From Zoogloea oleivorans (lineage in GTDB: Bacteria; Pseudomonadota; Gammaproteobacteria; Burkholderiales; Rhodocyclaceae): 64,000 nucleotides of DNA. Shown piece by piece: positions 47,643 to 55,862 of this stretch. Position 1 is the stretch's first letter; the number at the start of each line of letters is the position of its first letter. Made by a program: the position numbers and the translations under genes. Location of the stretch: assembly GCF_008107625.1 (NCBI RefSeq), contig NZ_SDKK01000010.1, positions 62,001 to 126,000 of the forward strand, given 5' to 3'. A model generated the notes under the pieces. That model was given only the letters and a program-made list of their open reading frames with translations, made no database searches and was not told where the DNA came from.

Positions 47643-48815
47643 TCAGACAGCGTAGCGCCGCAGGCGCAGGGAGAACTCCTCGAGCTGCTGAATACCGCTC
47701 TTCTCGGCGCGAGCAATCCAGTCCTGCAACTGCTGCAGAAGCTGCTCGCGGGTGGCCGTCGAGCGGGCCCACAGGGCGGTGAGCTCCTGGCGCATGGTGA
47801 CCACGGTCTCAAGACGCTTGTTGGCCTGGAGGAGCGAAGCCAGGCGCCGCTTTTCCTCGGCACACAGTTCGCTGTCCTCGGCCGCCAGCCAGCGACGCAG
47901 CTCCTTGACGCTGGGCTTGTCGCCGGACTGGGCCTTGAGGGCCGCGAACTCTTCCTGGGCGATCGCCTTGAGGGACTGCACGTAGCGGGTCATCACGTCG
48001 TAGCGGCAGGTAATGACGGCCTGCAGCGTATCGAAATCGGCATGGGCCTTGGCGGCGCCGAACTTGGGCGTCGGAATGGTTTTCTTGACCCGGGCGAGGC
48101 CGAGGATTTCGAGGATGCGGATGTACATCCAGCCGATGTCGAACTCGTACCACTGCGCCGACAGCTTGGCCGAGGTGGCGAACGAATGGTGATTGTTGTG
48201 CAGTTCCTCGCCACCGATCAGGATGCCCCACGGAAACAGGTTGGTGGAGGCGTCGGCGCAGTTGTAATTGCGATAGCCCCAGAAATGCCCCAGGCCGTTG
48301 ATGACGCCGGCCGCCCAGAAGGGAATCCAGGCAATCTGCACGACCCAGATCAGCACGCCCGGCCAGACGCCGAAGAGCAGCAGGTCGGCCGCCAGCATGA
48401 TGACGATGCCGAACTTGGGGAAAGCCGACAGGATGTTGCGCTCGATCCAGTCGTCCGGCGTGCCGTGGCCATAGCGCTGGATGGTTTCGCGATTCTTGGC
48501 CTCCTTCACGTACAGGAGCACACCGGTCCACAAAACCTTGTTGATGCCGAATATCTGTGGACTATGGGGATCTTCGGGGGTCTCGCACTTGGCGTGGTGC
48601 TTGCGGTGGATGGCTGCCCATTCCTTGGTGACCATGCCGGTGGTCAGCCACAGCCAGAACCGGAAGAACAGCGACGGCAGCGCGTGCAGGTCGAGTGCCC
48701 GGTGTGCCTGGTGGCGATGTAGGAAAATGGTAACGGAGGCGATGGTCACGTGAGTCATCGCGAGGGTGGTGAGGACATAGCCCCACCACGGCAGATCAAG
48801 CAGTCCGGAAAACAT
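47643..48815 (-). CDS. membrane fatty acid (acyl-CoA/acyl-lipid) desaturase
   Basis: This 390-residue protein introduces a double bond into fatty acyl chains using a di-iron centre. All three histidine boxes are present: HRHQAHR (residues 33-39), HRKHH (70-74) and HNNHH (206-210), with membrane segments between them. The last 130 residues are a soluble helical extension (from about [18 protein letters not shown]), a feature shared by betaproteobacterial relatives. Such enzymes adjust membrane fluidity. An IS element now sits only 5 bases plus the target duplication upstream of the ATG, separating it from its likely ribosome binding site and promoter, so expression may be altered or lost. Confidence 0.93.
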   Translation of the reverse strand: MFSGLLDLPWWGYVLTTLAMTHVTIASVTIFLHRHQAHRALDLHALPSLFFRFWLWLTTGMVTKEWAAIHRKHHAKCETPEDPHSPQIFGINKVLWTGVLLYVKEAKNRETIQRYGHGTPDDWIERNILSAFPKFGIVIMLAADLLLFGVWPGVLIWVVQIAWIPFWAAGVINGLGHFWGYRNYNCADASTNLFPWGILIGGEELHNNHHSFATSAKLSAQWYEFDIGWMYIRILEILGLARVKKTIPTPKFGAAKAHADFDTLQAVITCRYDVMTRYVQSLKAIAQEEFAALKAQSGDKPSVKELRRWLAAEDSELCAEEKRRLASLLQANKRLETVVTMRQELTALWARSTATREQLLQQLQDWIARAEKSGIQQLEEFSLRLRRYAV

Positions 48816-48837
48816 CAGGCCTAGGGCCTGTTCTCAA

Positions 48838-49260
48838 TTACGCCAACCAGACGAAAGCACAAGCGAGATGAACGAAGGACAGGAATGACTGTGCGAGTTT
48901 GTCGTAGCGCGTAGCGATACGTCTGAATTGCTTGATCCGACAGAAGAAGCGCTCGATCAGATTGCGGTCCTTGTAGATATGGCGATCGAAGGTACGCGGG
49001 TTGAGTCGGTTGGCGCGAGGTGGAATGACCGCCTGGCTGCCTTGCGCCGTGATGGTTTCGATAAAGGCATCCGAGTCGTAGCCCTTGTCGGCCACAATGA
49101 ACTCGGCGGGCTGATCTTTGATGAGTGCGCCCGCTTGTCCGATATCGGAGATCTGACCTGCCGTGAGAATGACTCGCACTGGATTGCCCAGGGAATCCAC
49201 CGCCACATGCAACTTGGTGGTCAATCCACCCCGCGAGCGGCCGATTTGCGGGTCGCCCGC
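48838..49260 (-). CDS. IS5-family transposase, second frame (frameshift product)
   Basis: This frame holds the C-terminal two thirds of the DDE catalytic domain. It continues from the first frame by a -1 shift and reads AGDPQIGRSRGGLTTKLHVAVD, which is the family sequence at this position. The second Asp is in IVADKGYDSDAF and the Glu is in RNLIERFFCRIKQFRR, matching the R-E-K pattern of IS5 transposases. The stop lies 23 nt before the desaturase start codon. On its own this frame would start only at a TTG near 49224, so it is best read as the extension of the upstream frame. Confidence 0.9.
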   Translation of the reverse strand, partial: AGDPQIGRSRGGLTTKLHVAVDSLGNPVRVILTAGQISDIGQAGALIKDQPAEFIVADKGYDSDAFIETITAQGSQAVIPPRANRLNPRTFDRHIYKDRNLIERFFCRIKQFRRIATRYDKLAQSFLSFVHLACAFVWLA

Positions 49261-49589
49261 TTTTTTTGGGCGCCGGCAGCGTGTTGGTGGGCGCGCACGA
49301 TCGTCGAGTCGAGGAACAGATATTCCATGTCGGCCTCGCTACGCAGCGCTGTGGCAACCCGCTCCCACACCCCTTTCTCGCGCCAGCGCGAGAAGCGAAC
49401 GAAGGTCCGGTGCCAATGCCCCAGTTCCTCCGGGAGATCGCGCCACGGACTGCCCGTGCGCATGATCCACAGCACCGCTTCGACGAAGCGCCGATTGTCC
49501 TTGGCCGTAACACCACGGTCGGTCGCCTTGCCGGGCAAGAGTTGTTCAATGCGCGCCCACTGGTCGTCGCGCAGCATCTTCCGATCCAT
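49221..49589 (-). CDS. IS5-family transposase, first frame
   Basis: This 122-residue frame gives the DUF4096-type N-terminal domain (MLRDDQWARIEQLLPG, FVEAVLWIMRTGSPWRDLPEELG) and the start of the catalytic domain with the first Asp in YLFLDSTIVRAHQHAAG. At 49266-49260 (minus strand) the sequence is A_AAA_AAG in the zero frame, the canonical slippery heptamer for -1 frameshifting. Without slippage the protein ends 12 codons later. Full-length transposase therefore depends on frameshifting into the adjoining frame. Confidence 0.92.
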   Translation of the reverse strand: MDRKMLRDDQWARIEQLLPGKATDRGVTAKDNRRFVEAVLWIMRTGSPWRDLPEELGHWHRTFVRFSRWREKGVWERVATALRSEADMEYLFLDSTIVRAHQHAAGAQKKRATRKSAARGVD

Positions 49590-49736
49590 CCTGAGCTCAG
49601 CCGAAAAATCAGGATATAAGCAGATTCAGACCGCTGTGAACAGCCCCCTTGCTATGTCATTGACCGTAAACAACTTTTTTGACACGGCTTCCATTTGGCA
49701 TGCCGATGATTCAGCAATTGAGAACAGGCCCTAGCG

Positions 49737-49764
49737 TCCTTCATGGAATAGTGCGCGGATTCTA
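49737..49764 (-). promoter_or_regulatory. displaced promoter and ribosome binding region of the desaturase gene
   Basis: On the minus strand TAGAAT (49759-49764) is a good -10 candidate and AAGGA (49737-49741) a Shine-Dalgarno candidate. If the IS and one CTAG are removed, AAGGA would lie 11 nt before the desaturase ATG. In the present sequence the 906-bp element lies between them. Confidence 0.5.
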
Positions 49765-49832
49765 GTCGAGAGCGCCCCCATCAAACCGGGGAGTGCACAC
49801 AAATAGGTGGCGCTGGCACGGCCGGGCCAGTT

Positions 49833-51164
49833 TTACTGTGGTACGGCGGAGACACCTGCGCTTGCAGGGCTTATCGGCAGCCCGGGGGCCGGGTTGAGGA
49901 TGCGCACCTCGCGCTGCGGAAAGGGAATTTCGATCCCCTCCTCCTTGAAGCGTCGCCAGACCTCCAGATTGATCGCCGAGCGGATGCCGAGGGTGCCTTC
50001 GACCGGATCGCGGATCCAGAAGCCGAGCTGCAGGTTGATGCCGCTGTCGGCAAAGGCCTCGACAAAGGCCTTGGGCTCCGGATCGTCCATCACCCGCGGC
50101 TGGGTCTTGGCCGCCAGCACCAGGATGCTCATGACCTGCTCCAGGTCGGCGGCGTAGCTGACCTGGATCGGCAGCGAGATCCGTACCTTCGGATCGGTGA
50201 AGGTTTCGTTCTGCACCACCGAGCCCACCAGGGTTTCGTTGGGCACGATGGACTCGATGCCGGTCATGCCCTTGAGCACCGTGTAGCGGGTGGTGATCTG
50301 GCTGACGATGCCGCGCTCGTTGCCCACCGAAATCAAATTGCCCATGCGGATCGAACGATCGAGCAGCAGGATGAAGCCCGACACGTAGTTTGCGGCGATC
50401 TTCTGCATGCCGAAACCCAGGCCGACGCCCAGCGCCCCGCCGAACACCGACAGGGCGGTCAGGTCGATCCCCACCAGCGGCAGGCCGAGCGTCACCGCCA
50501 ACACCAGCAGCAAAGCCTTCGAGAGCCGCGCGAACACCAGCTTCATGTTGGGATCGAGGCCCTCGGTGCGCATCAGCCGGCTCTCGATGGCGCCGGCGAT
50601 CCACAGGGCCACCAGCACCGTCACGAGCACCGTCAGGATGCCCTGCAAGAGCATCCACAGATTGAGCTTGGCCTTGCCGATGCTGAAGCCGATCTGCTCG
50701 AGGCCATCGATGACGGTCGGCAGCACGCCGGTGATGTGCAGAGCCACCACCACCCACGCCGCGGTAGCAAAGAACTTCTCGAAAGTGGTCAGCCAGCCGG
50801 CCTGCGGAAAGGCCCGCTTGAGGGCATGAACGGTCAGGCGGATCCCCGCCATGGCCAGTAGCAGCGGAGCCGCCAGCTTGAACAGATTGACGTGGTGCCA
50901 GTGACTGAGAATGCTGCGCGCCACCAGCACGATGACCAGCGCCGTGAGCGGAAAGACCACCCGGCGCAGGCCCTCCTCGCTCCCCCCCTTGGTGAGCGCA
51001 GGATTGGCCTCGCGGCGCAGGTGGATCATCAGCCGGATGCGCCGGGAGATCACCGCCGCGATGACCAGGCAAAAGACGAGCACACCCACTTGCCAAAGCA
51101 TTTCAGGCTTCTGGCTGTCCTGCCAGAGATCAATCAGGAGTTGCGCGATCTGATTCTCTTCCAC
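49833..51164 (-). CDS. MscS-family mechanosensitive channel
   Basis: This 443-residue protein has about five membrane segments followed by the MscS core. The pore-lining helix and its continuation are seen in FGGALGVGLGFGMQKIAANYVSGFILLLDRSIRMGNLI, and the cytoplasmic beta domain in VPNETLVGSVVQNETFTDPKVRI. These channels open on membrane tension and release solutes on hypo-osmotic shock. It is larger than E. coli MscS and resembles the medium-length members. Its start overlaps the end of the PLD-like gene by 35 nt, suggesting translational coupling. Confidence 0.92.
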   Translation of the reverse strand: MEENQIAQLLIDLWQDSQKPEMLWQVGVLVFCLVIAAVISRRIRLMIHLRREANPALTKGGSEEGLRRVVFPLTALVIVLVARSILSHWHHVNLFKLAAPLLLAMAGIRLTVHALKRAFPQAGWLTTFEKFFATAAWVVVALHITGVLPTVIDGLEQIGFSIGKAKLNLWMLLQGILTVLVTVLVALWIAGAIESRLMRTEGLDPNMKLVFARLSKALLLVLAVTLGLPLVGIDLTALSVFGGALGVGLGFGMQKIAANYVSGFILLLDRSIRMGNLISVGNERGIVSQITTRYTVLKGMTGIESIVPNETLVGSVVQNETFTDPKVRISLPIQVSYAADLEQVMSILVLAAKTQPRVMDDPEPKAFVEAFADSGINLQLGFWIRDPVEGTLGIRSAINLEVWRRFKEEGIEIPFPQREVRILNPAPGLPISPASAGVSAVPQ

Positions 51165-51762
51165 TTTCTTTCCTCTTCCGTCCGGGCAGCTCGTCGAGGC
51201 TGCGCAGGAGCCGGGCTTCGGCCCTGTGCAGCTGCCAGTTTTCCAGGTAGATCTTCACCAGCGCCGGATTGCCGCGCAGGATCAACAAGTTCTCGGCGTT
51301 GCTGAGCCGCGCCGCGCGAGTGAAATTGTAGGAGCCGGTCGCCACCGCACCGCGGCTCGAGGCCGGGTCGAAGATCATCACCTTGTTGTGGGCGATGTTG
51401 TAGCGGGTCTCGACGGCGACGGGAATGCCCGCCGCCATCAATTGCGGCAACACGCTGGGCGAGGCCGGCCGGTTCATCTCGGCATCCAGCAGCACCTCGA
51501 CGCGGACCCCGCGCCGGTGGGCCTCGACAAGGCCGCGCAGCAGGGGCTTGCTGGTGAACAGGTAGGCCTGCACGAGTATCTGTTCACGCGCCTCGCCGAT
51601 GACCCGCAACAGCGCCGCTTCCGGATCGTTGTGCGGGGAAAAGGCAATCTCGACATTTCCCCGCGCGGCGATGGTGACCGACGGTTCCGGCGCATACACA
51701 GCCCCGGCCCCGCTCGCGAATATCAGCGCCAGGCCTGCCAGCGGCAGGCGCAGCCTGTTCAT
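51130..51762 (-). CDS. exported phospholipase-D-like (Nuc-type) protein
   Basis: This 210-residue protein has a signal peptide (LPLAGLALIFASGAGA) and a single PLD catalytic motif, HNKVMIFDPASSRGAVATGSYNFT, with the H-x-K and downstream Asp and Asn-Phe of the HKD signature. One-motif members such as Nuc dimerise to make an active site and cut DNA or phosphodiesters. A periplasmic or secreted nuclease is the simplest inference, though phospholipase activity is possible. It overlaps rsmB by 4 nt upstream and mscS downstream. Confidence 0.88.
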   Translation of the reverse strand: MNRLRLPLAGLALIFASGAGAVYAPEPSVTIAARGNVEIAFSPHNDPEAALLRVIGEAREQILVQAYLFTSKPLLRGLVEAHRRGVRVEVLLDAEMNRPASPSVLPQLMAAGIPVAVETRYNIAHNKVMIFDPASSRGAVATGSYNFTRAARLSNAENLLILRGNPALVKIYLENWQLHRAEARLLRSLDELPGRKRKESGRESDRATPD

Positions 51763-53024
51763 CCGGCCTTGCGTTCCAGTACTGCGGCAAAGAAGCCGTC
51801 GGTGTCGTGGGCCGCCGGCGTCAGACGCAACTGCTCACCGCAGGCAATCACGATGCCCTGTTTGGCGAGCACTTCTTCGGCGCTGATCTGGGTGAAGTTT
51901 TCGTTGCCGGCCAGAAAGGCGGCGACGATGGCTTCGTTTTCTTCGGGCAGCAGGCTACAGGTGGCGTAGACCAAACGGCCGCCCGGCTTGACCAGACGGG
52001 CCGCGCTGGCCAGGATCGCCGCCTGCTTGACGGTCAGTTCGGCCAGAGCCTCGGGGCTCTGGCGCCACTTGATGTCCGGATTGCGGCGCAGGGTGCCGAG
52101 ACCGCTGCACGGCGCATCCACCAGCACGCGGTCGATCTTGCCCGCCAGGCGCTTGACGCGCGGATCGTTCTCGCTGGCGATGACCACCGGGTGGATGTTC
52201 GACAGGCCGGACCGGGCCATGCGCGGCTTGAGCTTGGAGAGGCGCTTGTCCGACACGTCAAAGGCGTACAGACGGCCGGAGTTGCGCATCAGGGCGCCAA
52301 GCAGCAGCGTCTTGCCACCGGCACCGGCGCAGAAGTCCACCACCATTTCGCCACGCTTGGGCTGCATGAGGAAACCGAGCAGCTGGCTGCCCTCGTCCTG
52401 CACTTCAAAGCTGCCATCGAGAAACTTCGGATGCTTTTGCAGGGCCGGCTTGTTCTCCAGGCGGATGGCCAGCGGCGAATAACGGCCGGCGGCGCAATGG
52501 ATGCCTTCGGCCTTCAGCTGTTCGATGAGCACATCGCGCTCGACCTTGAGCGGATTGACGCGCAGATCCAGCGGCGCCGGGCGATTGAGGCTCTGGGCCA
52601 GGGTCAGGACCTGCTCCGGGGTGAGAGTGGCGAGCAGGCGCTCGGCCAGCCAGTCGGGCATGTCGGCGGACTCGGCCAGACTGAGTTCGCCCATCTCGCG
52701 GCCCTTCACGGCGGTGAAGAAATCGGTATCGCGGCCATGCAGGCCGTCGCCGAGCTGGCGCAGGGTGGTGCCTTCGACACGGGCCAGCCACGCCAGAACC
52801 AGGTGGCGGGTGGAGCTCTCCGGCACGCACATGCGTTCGAGGGTGCGCTTGCGGCGCAGCACGCCATACACGGCCTCGGCGACGAAGGCCCGGTCACGGG
52901 CGCCCAGTTCGTCACGCAAGTCGCGGAAGTAGCGCGACAGCACCGAGTCGGCGGGGTAGTCGAAACGCAGGATGGAGCGGAGGGCCTGGCTGGCGGAGTT
53001 GATCTGGGCGGCGGTAATGGTCAT
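51759..53024 (-). CDS. RsmB/NOP-family rRNA (cytosine-C5)-methyltransferase
   Basis: This 421-residue SAM-dependent methyltransferase has an N-terminal NusB-like helical domain and a Rossmann domain. The SAM site is visible around FCAGAGGKTLLLGALM. The two catalytic cysteines are in VDAPCSGLGTLRRNPD and YATCSLLPEENE. It methylates a cytosine in rRNA, by analogy C967 of 16S rRNA in RsmB, though other family members have different sites, so the gene symbol is withheld. A strong hairpin terminator lies only 16 nt upstream of its start, so its transcription depends on readthrough or a promoter in that small gap. Confidence 0.9.
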   Translation of the reverse strand: MTITAAQINSASQALRSILRFDYPADSVLSRYFRDLRDELGARDRAFVAEAVYGVLRRKRTLERMCVPESSTRHLVLAWLARVEGTTLRQLGDGLHGRDTDFFTAVKGREMGELSLAESADMPDWLAERLLATLTPEQVLTLAQSLNRPAPLDLRVNPLKVERDVLIEQLKAEGIHCAAGRYSPLAIRLENKPALQKHPKFLDGSFEVQDEGSQLLGFLMQPKRGEMVVDFCAGAGGKTLLLGALMRNSGRLYAFDVSDKRLSKLKPRMARSGLSNIHPVVIASENDPRVKRLAGKIDRVLVDAPCSGLGTLRRNPDIKWRQSPEALAELTVKQAAILASAARLVKPGGRLVYATCSLLPEENEAIVAAFLAGNENFTQISAEEVLAKQGIVIACGEQLRLTPAAHDTDGFFAAVLERKAG

Positions 53025-53040
53025 GGAAATCCGATACTGA

Positions 53041-53070
53041 AAAAACGGCCGGACGCAGGCGCGCCCGGCG
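53041..53070 (-). terminator. rho-independent terminator after the DUF3108 gene
   Basis: A 9-bp stem, GCCGGACGC at 53049-53057 and GCGCCCGGC at 53062-53070 (one G-U pair in the minus-strand RNA), is followed on the minus strand by a run of six T. It lies between the DUF3108 stop and the rsmB-like start. Confidence 0.78.
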
Positions 53071-53084
53071 GAATGCGGTGGAGT

Positions 53085-54158
53085 TTACTGCCTGGAGCGT
53101 GTGCCGAGGTCAACGCCGGTGGCGACCTGGTCGAGCACATCGCCGTTCTTGTCGGTGATTTTGAGACGAACAGGCAGGTTTGCGTAATCCCGGGCGAGCC
53201 AGATATCGATCTTCAACTCGCCCCGGTGACCGCTGCTGCCGAGATGGTAGGCGGAAACCTTGCCAGCGGGCACTTCGATTTCCTCGATGCCGAGGTTCTC
53301 GATGACCGAGCGCACGGCGCTCTTGCCGGTCACCACCAGCAGTTCGGCGCGCAGCGGGCCTTCCGGCTGAAGGGCCAGGTGGTGCATGAGCGACAACACG
53401 TCCTGATCGCCCTCGGCGAGGGAGAACTCCCGCCGCCGCTCGCCGGCAACCAGCACGACCTGGGCCGAGGACCAATCGAAATCGGCCCGTTCTTTTACCT
53501 TGCCGTCCCGTTCGACGGTGAATTTTTCGGGCAGCAGGCCCTTCGGCCCGATACGCCCTTCACTGCGCTGAACCATCCGGAAGGGTTTCAGCAGGCCGAC
53601 GAGGCCGGAGGTTTCGATCACGGTCTCCATCGAGTAGTGCGTCTGGTCGTGAGTCCAGGCATGGGTGGTGCGACCGATGATGAAGTTCTGCTCGCCGCGG
53701 ATCACGTTGTACTGGACCTTGCCCGACGCCGCCCACAACTCGGCGAGACCGGGCGCGCCGGCCTTGCCGTCGGTGCCGGTCGACGCGTCGACGCTGACAG
53801 ACGGATCCGTTGGCGGCGCAACATCCTTGCCGTCACCCGCACTGCTCGCAAGCGACGGATCGGGCACCACGTCGGCCGTCGGCCCCGTCGCGGCCTGCGG
53901 TTCGGCCGGACGCGACGGTTTGCGGGGCCTGGGGCGCGGGCGCGGCGGCGGGGCATCGCCCAGCACAACCCGCTTTTCATCCGACTGACGCAGGCCCGGC
54001 TTCGGCAGGGGCGTCAGGCGCGCATCAAGCGGCGGCAACACACTGGCGTCTTCGGTCGGTAGGCGCCACGAGGGGCTCATCAGGACGATCAGGTGCACCA
54101 CCGCGGACACCGCGATGGCCACGGAAAGGCTGCGATTACGTCCGCTGAATACGGCCAC
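53085..54158 (-). CDS. DUF3108 domain protein with Pro-rich linker
   Basis: This 357-residue protein has an N-terminal membrane anchor (VAIAVSAVVHLIVLMSP), a Pro/Arg-rich stretch (PPPRPRPRPRKPSRP) and Ala/Asp/Ser-rich linker to about residue 135, then a DUF3108 domain. The domain includes VQYNVIRGEQNFIIGRTTHAWTHD and a late block AYHLGSSGHRGELKIDIWLARD. DUF3108 proteins are periplasmic beta-rich proteins of unknown function, often encoded beside purN in betaproteobacteria, as here (7-nt gap). The linker would hold the domain away from the inner membrane. Confidence 0.9.
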   Translation of the reverse strand: MAVFSGRNRSLSVAIAVSAVVHLIVLMSPSWRLPTEDASVLPPLDARLTPLPKPGLRQSDEKRVVLGDAPPPRPRPRPRKPSRPAEPQAATGPTADVVPDPSLASSAGDGKDVAPPTDPSVSVDASTGTDGKAGAPGLAELWAASGKVQYNVIRGEQNFIIGRTTHAWTHDQTHYSMETVIETSGLVGLLKPFRMVQRSEGRIGPKGLLPEKFTVERDGKVKERADFDWSSAQVVLVAGERRREFSLAEGDQDVLSLMHHLALQPEGPLRAELLVVTGKSAVRSVIENLGIEEIEVPAGKVSAYHLGSSGHRGELKIDIWLARDYANLPVRLKITDKNGDVLDQVATGVDLGTRSRQ

Positions 54159-54165
54159 AGGTGCG

Positions 54166-54810
54166 TCAGAGCTCGACAGGCGGCACCGTCCAGCCAGCCG
54201 GACCGGCCGCTTCGCCGCGAACCTGGACGCGGCCCGTGTCGGTCAGGGTCAGGCGGTCTTCAACGAACCAGCGCACGGCCTGCGGATAGATGCGGTGCTC
54301 CTGCACCAGCACCCGGGCCGACAGCGTGGTCTCGTCGTCACCGGACAGAACCGGCACCACGGCCTGGACCACGATGGGTCCGCAATCGAGGGTCGGGGTG
54401 ACGAAATGGACCGTCGTGCCATGCACCCGCACGCCCGCCTCCAGTGCCCGCTGGTGAGTGTGCAGGCCGGGAAAGGACGGCAGCAGGCTCGGATGGATGT
54501 TGAGCAGGCGGCCAGCATAGCGCGCCACGAAGCCGTCGGTGAGCACGCGCATGAAGCCGGCCAGCACGACCAGATCGGGCGCCAGTGCGTCGATGCTCTC
54601 GGCCAGCGCGGCGTCGAAGGCTTCCCGGCTCGGATAGGCCTTGTGATCGACAACGATGGCCGGAATGGCGTGGGCGGCAGCGAAGGCGAGGCCTGCCGCA
54701 TCGGGCCGGTTGGCGATCACCGCAGCGATCCGGGCACCGGGAATCTGCGCCCGCACGATGGCCTCCATGTTGCTGCCGCGGCCGGAAATCAGGATGACGA
54801 TATTCTTCAT
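54166..54810 (-). CDS. purN: phosphoribosylglycinamide formyltransferase
   Basis: This 214-residue enzyme formylates GAR with 10-formyl-THF in de novo purine synthesis. The N-terminal ISGRGSNMEAIV binds phosphate, and the catalytic Asn-His-Asp set is found in LLNIHPSLLPSF and later HFVTPTLDCGPIVVQ. Length is standard. It lies 9 nt downstream of the DedA-family gene and 7 nt upstream of the DUF3108 gene, so the three are one operon. Confidence 0.96.
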   Translation of the reverse strand: MKNIVILISGRGSNMEAIVRAQIPGARIAAVIANRPDAAGLAFAAAHAIPAIVVDHKAYPSREAFDAALAESIDALAPDLVVLAGFMRVLTDGFVARYAGRLLNIHPSLLPSFPGLHTHQRALEAGVRVHGTTVHFVTPTLDCGPIVVQAVVPVLSGDDETTLSARVLVQEHRIYPQAVRWFVEDRLTLTDTGRVQVRGEAAGPAGWTVPPVEL

Positions 54811-54819
54811 GCCGAACCC

Positions 54820-55464
54820 TTATACCGCCTGCGCCCGGCGCCCGCGCAGCCAGCCGATGGCCACCGGCAGCAGCGAGATGGCGATGATGCCGAGGATCAC
54901 CAGGGACAGGTTCTTCTTCACCTCCGGCAGATTGCCGAAACCGTAGCCCAGCCAGGTGAGCGAAAAGATCCAGATGAAGCCGCCCAGAAAATCGAGGCTC
55001 ACGAAGCGCGGGTAAGTCATGCGCGCCACGCCGGCGACAAACGGCGCGAAGGTGCGCAGCAGGGGCAGAAAGCGCGCAATGATGATCGTCTTGCCGCCGT
55101 GGGACTCGAAATACGCATGGGTCTTGTCGAAGGCCTTGCGGTTGAAGAAGCGCGAGTTTTCCCAGCGGAACACCTTGGGGCCGAGGGTGTGGCCGATCCA
55201 GTAATTCACGTTGTCGCCGAGCACCGCCGCGGTCAGCAGCACACCGCACAGCATCCAGATGTCCATGCCGCCGGTGGCCGCCAGTGCGCCGGCCACGAAG
55301 AGCAGGGAGTCGCCCGGCAGGAAGGGGAAGACGACCAGCCCCGTTTCACAAAAAATGATCAAAAACAGGATGGCGTAAATCCAGGTGCCGTACTGGGCGG
55401 TAAGGGCCGCGAGATGCACGTCGAGGTGCAAAACGATATCGACCAGAGCTGTGAGAAGTTCCAT
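54820..55464 (-). CDS. DedA family membrane protein
   Basis: This 214-residue integral membrane protein has the DedA/SNARE-assoc core: FCETGLVVFPFLPGDSLLFVAGALA near the start, NYWIGHTLGPKVF, and FGRFLP-like IIIARFLPLLRTFAPFVAGVARM in the middle. DedA proteins are thought to flip lipid carriers or phospholipids and support membrane homeostasis. The ATG at 55464 is chosen; a TTG five codons upstream is an alternative. It heads the purN operon. Confidence 0.93.
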   Translation of the reverse strand: MELLTALVDIVLHLDVHLAALTAQYGTWIYAILFLIIFCETGLVVFPFLPGDSLLFVAGALAATGGMDIWMLCGVLLTAAVLGDNVNYWIGHTLGPKVFRWENSRFFNRKAFDKTHAYFESHGGKTIIIARFLPLLRTFAPFVAGVARMTYPRFVSLDFLGGFIWIFSLTWLGYGFGNLPEVKKNLSLVILGIIAISLLPVAIGWLRGRRAQAV

Positions 55465-55465
55465 T

Positions 55466-55862
55466 GCCGCGCTGCGCAAAAAGTGGGATCGTCATGATAC
55501 CGGAGCGCGTGGCCCCACGCTCGCACCTATATGAAAGGCTCGTGCTGCAATGCACCACCAAGCCGTTTCAGTGCCGCCGACAAACCGCGCCGTCCATGCA
55601 GGGCTTCGTCACCTTCCGGCCACAAACCTGCAACCGGGAGGAGCGATCATGAGAGCCTGAAAAGGGCCGATTTTGTCCGGATCCGTGACTTTTGCGCGTT
55701 GTGGTGGCGACTTCATCCATGCTAAAAGTTCGGTATCATAAGGGCATCCCGATAGCGTGCCAGCGGGCCATGCCAGATGGAAATCACCCCGAAAAATGCC
55801 GTGCGTCGAGTGCGCCGCCGGGGCCGCTTGTCGACCAGCTTGAGTTTCTGTGAGGTTTCGTA
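55466..55862. other. non-coding gap between dedA and the glycan cassette
   Basis: This gap of nearly 400 nt is flanked by divergent genes and should hold both promoters. Part of it is less GC-rich than its surroundings (around 55640-55760). I see no convincing -35/-10 pair, no hairpin terminator and no recognisable RNA gene. A 28-codon open frame (55777-55863) ends in TAG overlapping the GTG start of the next gene, but it has no ribosome binding site that I trust. Confidence 0.55.

Larger units (their letters stand above)
48825..49730 (-). mobile_element. IS5-family insertion sequence (IS427-like group)
   Basis: The element is bounded by perfect 15-bp inverted repeats, GGCCTGTTCTCAATT at 48825-48839 and its complement at 49716-49730. 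Each side is flanked by CTAG (48821-48824 and 49731-49734), which may be the duplicated target. Because CTAG is palindromic, the boundary could instead be one base further out with a shorter duplication. It carries a two-frame transposase on the minus strand. Both ends and both frames look intact, suggesting a recent, possibly active copy. Confidence 0.92.

Noticed and set aside
49800-49840. Hairpin CTGGC/GCCAG with TTTT on the plus strand near the end of mscS
   Set aside because: The T-tract is on the wrong strand to terminate mscS and no plus-strand gene ends there.
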